Below, piece by piece: positions 59,499-64,000 of a DNA stretch of 64,000 nt. The stretch lies in the NCBI GenBank assembly GCA_008973525.1, contig WACJ01000350.1, forward strand, positions 62,001-126,000. The letters are read 5' to 3'. The translations under genes and the position numbers were made by a program. Every line of letters begins with the position of its first letter. Positions within the stretch are counted from its first letter, which is position 1. The notes beneath the pieces are model-generated. The model worked only from the letters and a program-made list of their open reading frames with translations, had not been told where the DNA came from and made no database searches. Origin of the DNA: Stenopsyche tienmushanensis. Lineage: Eukaryota > Arthropoda > Insecta > Trichoptera > Stenopsychidae.

Positions 59499-61559
59499 GT
59501 ACAAAACAAAAAACTACCCTCTCTCGTATATATAATAATGCCCGCCCTAATATGATGAAAATAACGCGGGAAAAAAAATATACAGCCTTGGATAGAAAAC
59601 AATTCAACATCCTTCTTATTCTCCAGATATTACTCTGTCGGATTTCCATTTTTATTTAGATCTATGTCATATTTTTTTGATGAGAGATGAGAAAAAATAC
59701 ACAACAAACGATGTGGTCAAAAATGGACTTCACTTTTTTTTATTTTGAGCTGAAAAAGTAACTATTCAGGCGATAATTAAAATTGGGCGGGGTTGCATAT
59801 TAGTGACTGAATGATCAACAATATCAAGGATAATTTCGTTACTCACTAATTCTTCTCTGTAAAGAAATTCTAGTTAAAATCATTTTATCCTAATTGAACC
59901 AAATGGTGAAGGCAATGGAGAAACAATCACATGAAAATGCTTTATTACTGAAAAATTTAAAAATCGCCGTACGATAAAGTGGTTGATATTTTTTTACAAT
60001 TGTTGTTTGGCAGAAAATAAAAATGATTTAATGATTTAAAATTAGATAATAGTATTTTTTTCTGTTTCGGAATCTTCAGGGAATACAAGACACAAGTCGA
60101 CTGTTCTCATCGCCAGAGCGGAAATCCGCCACTGGTCATTTTCGTTTCACGCTTCGCCAAAATTTCGTTCCAGTGCTCATTTTGTGGAGAAAAAATGGGG
60201 TCACAAGAAAAGTATCAGCCTTGTGCTTAAAAATAACAGGATTAGGGTGGACGGGTGCGGGTCAAGCTCCCCGATAGTTGTTTTTAGCAGATTTCGCAGA
60301 TGAATCATGGTCGAGCATGTCGGACCTGTTGACTTCAATTTGAAGGCTGCTAAGCCTGCGGCCAAAACCGTAAACCGTACGTGAGCCAATCAGGCCGCTC
60401 TGCCGTAAAACACTCACGGCATGTGGCCACCGTAACCGTGATTTAGTGATCAAAGTTACGTTTACGTTCACAATCTTAATTTTGTCTTTCGCCAACTTAG
60501 TTAGCGGAAGCCGCAGATAAATTGCTCCCTGCGTGGCGACAACCCTGCTCGTACTCGTCTTTTATATTAAAATGACACTTTTTATGATTCGACTCGACAA
60601 ATTGGAATTCGAAGCCGGGGGATACGAATTTATTTAGCACCCGATGCATACGTCAGACTCTTATAGCTTTCGTCAGTTGAATTCTAACAAAGTATAAATC
60701 ATTTAATTTCATTCAATCTGTGAATAACTCGAAACTCTCATAACACAGTTTCGATTTTACACGGACGATGAATTGTTATATATACTTGTATAGCATGGTT
60801 TAGGAAAAAAATATTATAACGAGATTATAACCTTCTGAAAGACCGTTTTCTTTTGCTAAACTTTGAATGCCACTGAAACTAGTTAATTAGGACGATAAAG
60901 AAATGAAACTACAATGAGATCTGCAATATATTCAAGATCATTTTTTGGTGCAAATATAGATAGCAACATATTGATCTTTATTTTGCAACCAAAAATTCAT
61001 TTTGAATTAAGTGTAAAGATACTTATATGAAAAGCACACGCTGGGTTGGCAAACATAATTCTTTTTCGCGTGAAGAGGTTTGACTCCACTGCAGGGCGTC
61101 CCTATATTAAAATTTAATTACTTTATACAATATTAACCTGTTAAGTGCTCACAATGTGCTCTCTAAATAAGAGCGCTTGCCTTGTTAACTTCCAAGGGTC
61201 TTTATTAAAAGTTTTTAAAGAAAAGTACATAAAATGTGTTTTTAAAAGCCACTGTTAAATGAGTCTTATCATTACTTCATTGTTATTGTTACGAATCAAG
61301 AGCAGCTTTATATTTATGTACCAATACCTAAATATTCATCATAGTAAATTTGATGTAAATATCGAGATTATTAATAAAATTGGGCAGGGCTAACTATGAA
61401 TGACAAATATACTATAATAATAAATCGTACGTTTAATTTAAATTTAAATGAACTTATCCTGGTAAAAGCACCGTATATAAATAGTATACAAACTCTGGTA
61501 AAATACGATATCCAATATGGAGATTTACTTATTTTACTTTATTTATAATTAAAGAAACA
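59499..61559. other. Unassigned DNA; SINE tail scraps, 60.1-60.6 kb complex
   Basis: SINE tail-like sequence occurs at about 59775-59820 (GGCGATAATTAAAATTGGGC) and 61368-61400 (ATTAATAAAATTGGGCAGGG). About 60060-60660 is balanced with overlapping short frames and no domain, and may be host sequence. No gene called. Confidence 0.45.
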
Positions 61560-62335
61560 TTAGTCTTCAGAGTGGGTGGGTGTTAGACTCCACGATGCCC
61601 ACCCATAAAACCTCATGGGGGGGGGGGGGGGGAGCTAACCTTATGTACGTGGGTAACGGTTGAGTCCCTGGGGTAATGATGTGGAGTAGATGTGTGCTAG
61701 TGTGGCCTCGTCGGTTTGCTCATCGAACGCAGCTGGGGTAGCCCAGCTAATATGAGTTTGGTGCGCAGGTCACCCTATGCTGTGCACCTATAATAAGGTG
61801 TGTGGAATAGCCGATTACAGTTGTTGGTGGAGACTGTGTCAAAGGCTCACTACTATCCTCAACAGCCTAGGCAAACAGGGGAGAACGGTTTTAAGGGAGA
61901 GAGGTACGTCATCTACTGCAGTCGACTTCAAAGTGAGGTTGAACCTGTAGTGGTAGTAAACCCACGGAAGTAAATCCCTTGAATTTAGCACAATATTAGT
62001 CCTTCCTCCTCCATTGCACCTTCAGGTGCACATGGTCTGAAGCTGGTCTTTCTCGCGGAAATCTCACTTCCTCTGGAGGGCATGGAGCAAAAAGGGTGAG
62101 CGCCTGGACGCTCCGTGTGTAGCGTTTCTTATGAGGCTAAAGAATCAGTGGAAGACACTCTTTGTGTGGCTAGTCCGGGGTAACCCGGAACAGACCATAT
62201 AGCAGCGCAGGAAGGAAGTCTTGGCGATGAAGCTTATGAAGTTGAGGGATGATGCTTGGCTAGTTATTTATTTTAGCTTTTTATATTTATATTTTTATAT
62301 AAGAAAAATCGCTGATGAACATTGAAATTTCCAAA
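61560..62335. repeat. GC-rich, repeat-like block with poly-G tract
   Basis: Sharply GC-richer than its flanks, with about 15 consecutive G at 61617-61632 and a hairpin GCACCTTCAGGTGC at about 62025. It lies immediately beyond the 3' end of the R1-clade coding fragment (minus strand), so it could be that element's 3' untranslated region or a separate inserted element. There is no long frame on either strand, and no second copy in this window. Confidence 0.4.
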
Positions 62336-62339
62336 AAAA

Positions 62340-63190
62340 GTTCCACTGCCCTTTTGGGCGCTCAGGATTTCTTCAATGTAATCGCACCAAAGGTCCCAGT
62401 TTTTCTTTCTTACCATCATGTTGTGAACCATGTTGTTAACGTTGAGCTTGGCTACCCAGAGTGCCTGTTTCAGCGAATTTCTCTGGGGTGAAGTCTCACA
62501 GTTAGTAGTAGTGTGTTCTGCATCGTCGAACTCCGCTTGGCAGTGGTGGCACGTCGCGGATGTTTCCTTGCAAAACCGCTTACTACCGGGATAAGTTGGT
62601 AAATCCATCTTCCCTTGCTGGACTGATCCCATCTCTGTTGCCAGGCTTCCCTCAGTTTCTGGTCGTGTACTGTGCGGTTTTTGGGATCTCCGTAGTTCAA
62701 GGCCCTCTTCTTTGCCTGGAGGTCCAGCGGAGGTAATCCAGCGATCACAAGCACCGCATCTTTGGATAATATACTGTACGCTGCAGTGACTAGGAGCGCT
62801 CCCTGTCGCTGGATCCTGGCAAGCTTCTTTCTCTTGGTGTCGCGTCTGAGAGGCTCGTGCCATATCGGGGCTCCATTCAAAAGGATTGAGTGTATTACCT
62901 CATTTATGGTACGTCTTCTGCACGGCTTTGGCCTTCCAATGTTGGGCATGGGCCGTCCAAGCTCGCTGGCCATCTTCTAGGCCTTTTGTGCAGCTTCTTC
63001 TATGTGTTTGCTAAAGGTCAGCTTGTTGTCTATGAGGATCCCCCAAGCTGCTTGACCCTCGGTCTTCTCCGTCTGTTGCATTTCATTGCCTCCGTTTTCT
63101 CGGCCACTAACTGCACTCGGTGATTATCCTGCACCCACGCTTTGATCCTGGCAAGGGTTTCGTTGCCCGTCGCCTCCATTTCCCATGGAT
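62340..63190 (-). pseudogene. R1-clade non-LTR retrotransposon ORF2, 3' part, frameshifted
   Basis: Same subfamily as 26161-27150. On the minus strand the first frame holds VQLVAEKTEAM, then after shifts MASELGRPMPNIG, a stretch with ILLNGAPIWHEPLRRDTKRK and ARIQRQGALLVTAAYSIL, IAGLPPLDLQAKKRALN and GRWIYQLIPVVSG. Another frame continues with CHHCQAEFDDAEHTTTNCE, a CCHC-like knuckle near the R1 ORF2 C-terminus, and NWDLWCDYIEEILSAQK. Copy 1 lacks the ILLNGAPIW segment, so this is the fuller copy. The palm YADD and the endonuclease are absent. Dead 5'-truncated LINE. Confidence 0.87.
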
Positions 63191-63198
63191 GTCGAAAT

Positions 63199-63500
63199 GT
63201 ACCAAATTTATATAAAATTAAATGTCACTATGAACAATATAAATCAAAATATGACAATTACGAAGGATTAATGAGACAAGAAAAGTTAAAAAAGCTTAAG
63301 TTAGAATAAAGAAAAACAACAATTAATGTTTATTAAAGTTTTAGAAGAAAGTGAAGCATTGAAATTGATAGCTAAACACTCCAAACCATTTACTGAAGGT
63401 GATTTCACCAAGAAATGTCTAATTAAAGCTGCACAAATTTTAACCGAAAAATTTGAAGCATTTTCAAGCAATCCTTCTATTGAAAAACTAGGTCTTCTTT
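63199..63500 (+). pseudogene. GTF2IRD2/ZBED-like (hAT-related) protein remnant
   Basis: Starts right after the R1 fragment. The first frame reads NLYKIKCHYEQYKSKYDNY and then GLMRQEKLKKLKLE and a stop. This resembles the zinc-finger tail NxKRHYExKHxxYDxxxG and following RxDKLxxLK helix of GTF2IRD2-like proteins. A +1 shift then gives KLIAKHSKPFTEGDFTKKC and IKAAQILTEKFEAFS, close to the family motif IAKHxKPFTxGxFxKxC. That protein family is related to hAT (Charlie-type) transposases. One frame change and one stop interrupt it. It may be a transposon copy or a retrocopy scrap of a host gene. Residues beyond about 63500 do not continue the match. Confidence 0.65.
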
Positions 63501-64000
63501 GTACCCTGATGTCGCGTGATAGTGACATCGTAATGGGAAACCGCGCTTATCGAGGGGCGGGCTGGGTTCATCCAATTACTCTATTATTTTCATAACGATG
63601 TTAGTAGTCACTTTGGAGCATTCCTATAAATTTACGGTATTGAAACGTATCCCCCATGCAAAGATAGTATCGAGTGTATTTGTCTAAGAATATGAAATGC
63701 AAGCATTGAATATTGTCAACATTCTCGTGTTATGAATTGGTAATACTTGATGTGGCGCATCGTGTGTATCAGATAATTATGTATGTTTCTAGCGCAGTAT
63801 TACACAAGAGCTGCTTTTTGTTTGGACGTATATTGTTTCTGGATAGGTGGAAACATATGCGTTTTTGCAGAGGAACAATAGCGTTTACATTGGCAAATAT
63901 TGAGAGCGAAAGTTAAATCACGCTACCAGTATGTTCATTTGTAACGTTTAAGGGTCCCATATAACGGCGGGCGGAAACTTTCGGTTAAATCGCAAGGATA
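63501..64000. other. Unassigned DNA at right edge
   Basis: More balanced in composition than the window average, with short frames and no recognisable domain or repeat. Confidence 0.45.

Noticed and set aside
61617..61632. Telomere-like or functional G-tract
   Set aside because: A pure G homopolymer, not a telomeric repeat; may also be an assembly artefact.
1..64000. CRISPR array, operon, phage or bacterial defence system
   Set aside because: No regularly spaced short repeats, no tightly packed frames and no such proteins; the content is eukaryotic transposon debris.

Overview
This window looks like gene-poor, AT-rich nuclear DNA from an animal, most probably an arthropod. The reasons are the long stop-rich A/T tracts, the absence of any run of spaced coding sequences or operons, and a transposon load typical of arthropods (mariner, hAT, pogo-like and piggyBac-like DNA elements, R1-clade non-LTR retrotransposons, Gypsy-like LTRs, a tRNA-derived SINE). 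I could not place it to species or order. I found no host protein-coding gene that I can defend. Every recognisable peptide is a decayed piece of a transposable element.

Layout. 1-7.5 kb: a mariner-type transposase scrap (about 327-417), two copies of a non-autonomous hAT family (A 2117-2558, B 6975-7503) and a pogo-like MITE fragment (4138-4320). 9.3-14.2 kb: hAT copy C with the C-terminal dimerisation domain still readable (9281-9827), the first copy of a TTAA-flanked TIR element (12430-13081), and a 0.9 kb internally deleted mariner (13324-14217) with one in-frame stop and an intact D,D34D triad. 17.2-24.2 kb is a nest: a TTAA-ended element abutting an LTR, two copies of a hAT-like family whose ends begin TAGGGCTT (one with a perfect 8-bp target duplication), a pogo-like MITE inside one copy and TTAA-ended MITEs inside the other. 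25.8-29.5 kb: a pogo/Tigger-like scrap, a SINE tail, an R1-clade reverse transcriptase fragment (26161-27150) and a second deleted mariner (28943-29527). 32.8-37.4 kb: two further copies of the TIR element, one split by a 627-bp GC-rich solo LTR. 40.2-44.6 kb: repeats ending GGGTGGCC with decayed transposase-like frames, then a mariner-ended fold-back element that has swallowed an LTR and a SINE. 46.9-50.5 kb: hAT copy D, a SINE scrap and two pogo-like MITEs. 54.1-59.5 kb: SINE scrap, an R1-clade fragment, an LTR fragment and hAT copy E. 61.5-63.5 kb: a GC-rich repeat with a poly-G tract, a third R1-clade fragment, and a zinc-finger/hAT-domesticated-type (GTF2IRD2-like) peptide remnant.

The intervals between these elements are mostly unassigned single-copy-looking DNA. 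Several (for example 11.9-12.3, 16.7-17.1, 38.0-38.6, 45.2-45.7, 51.2-51.7 and 60.1-60.6 kb) have balanced base composition and could hold host regulatory DNA, but nothing in the sequence alone proves that. No CRISPR, rRNA, true tRNA gene, operon or novel defence-type system is visible. The most informative content is the order of nested insertions, which gives a relative history of transposon activity.
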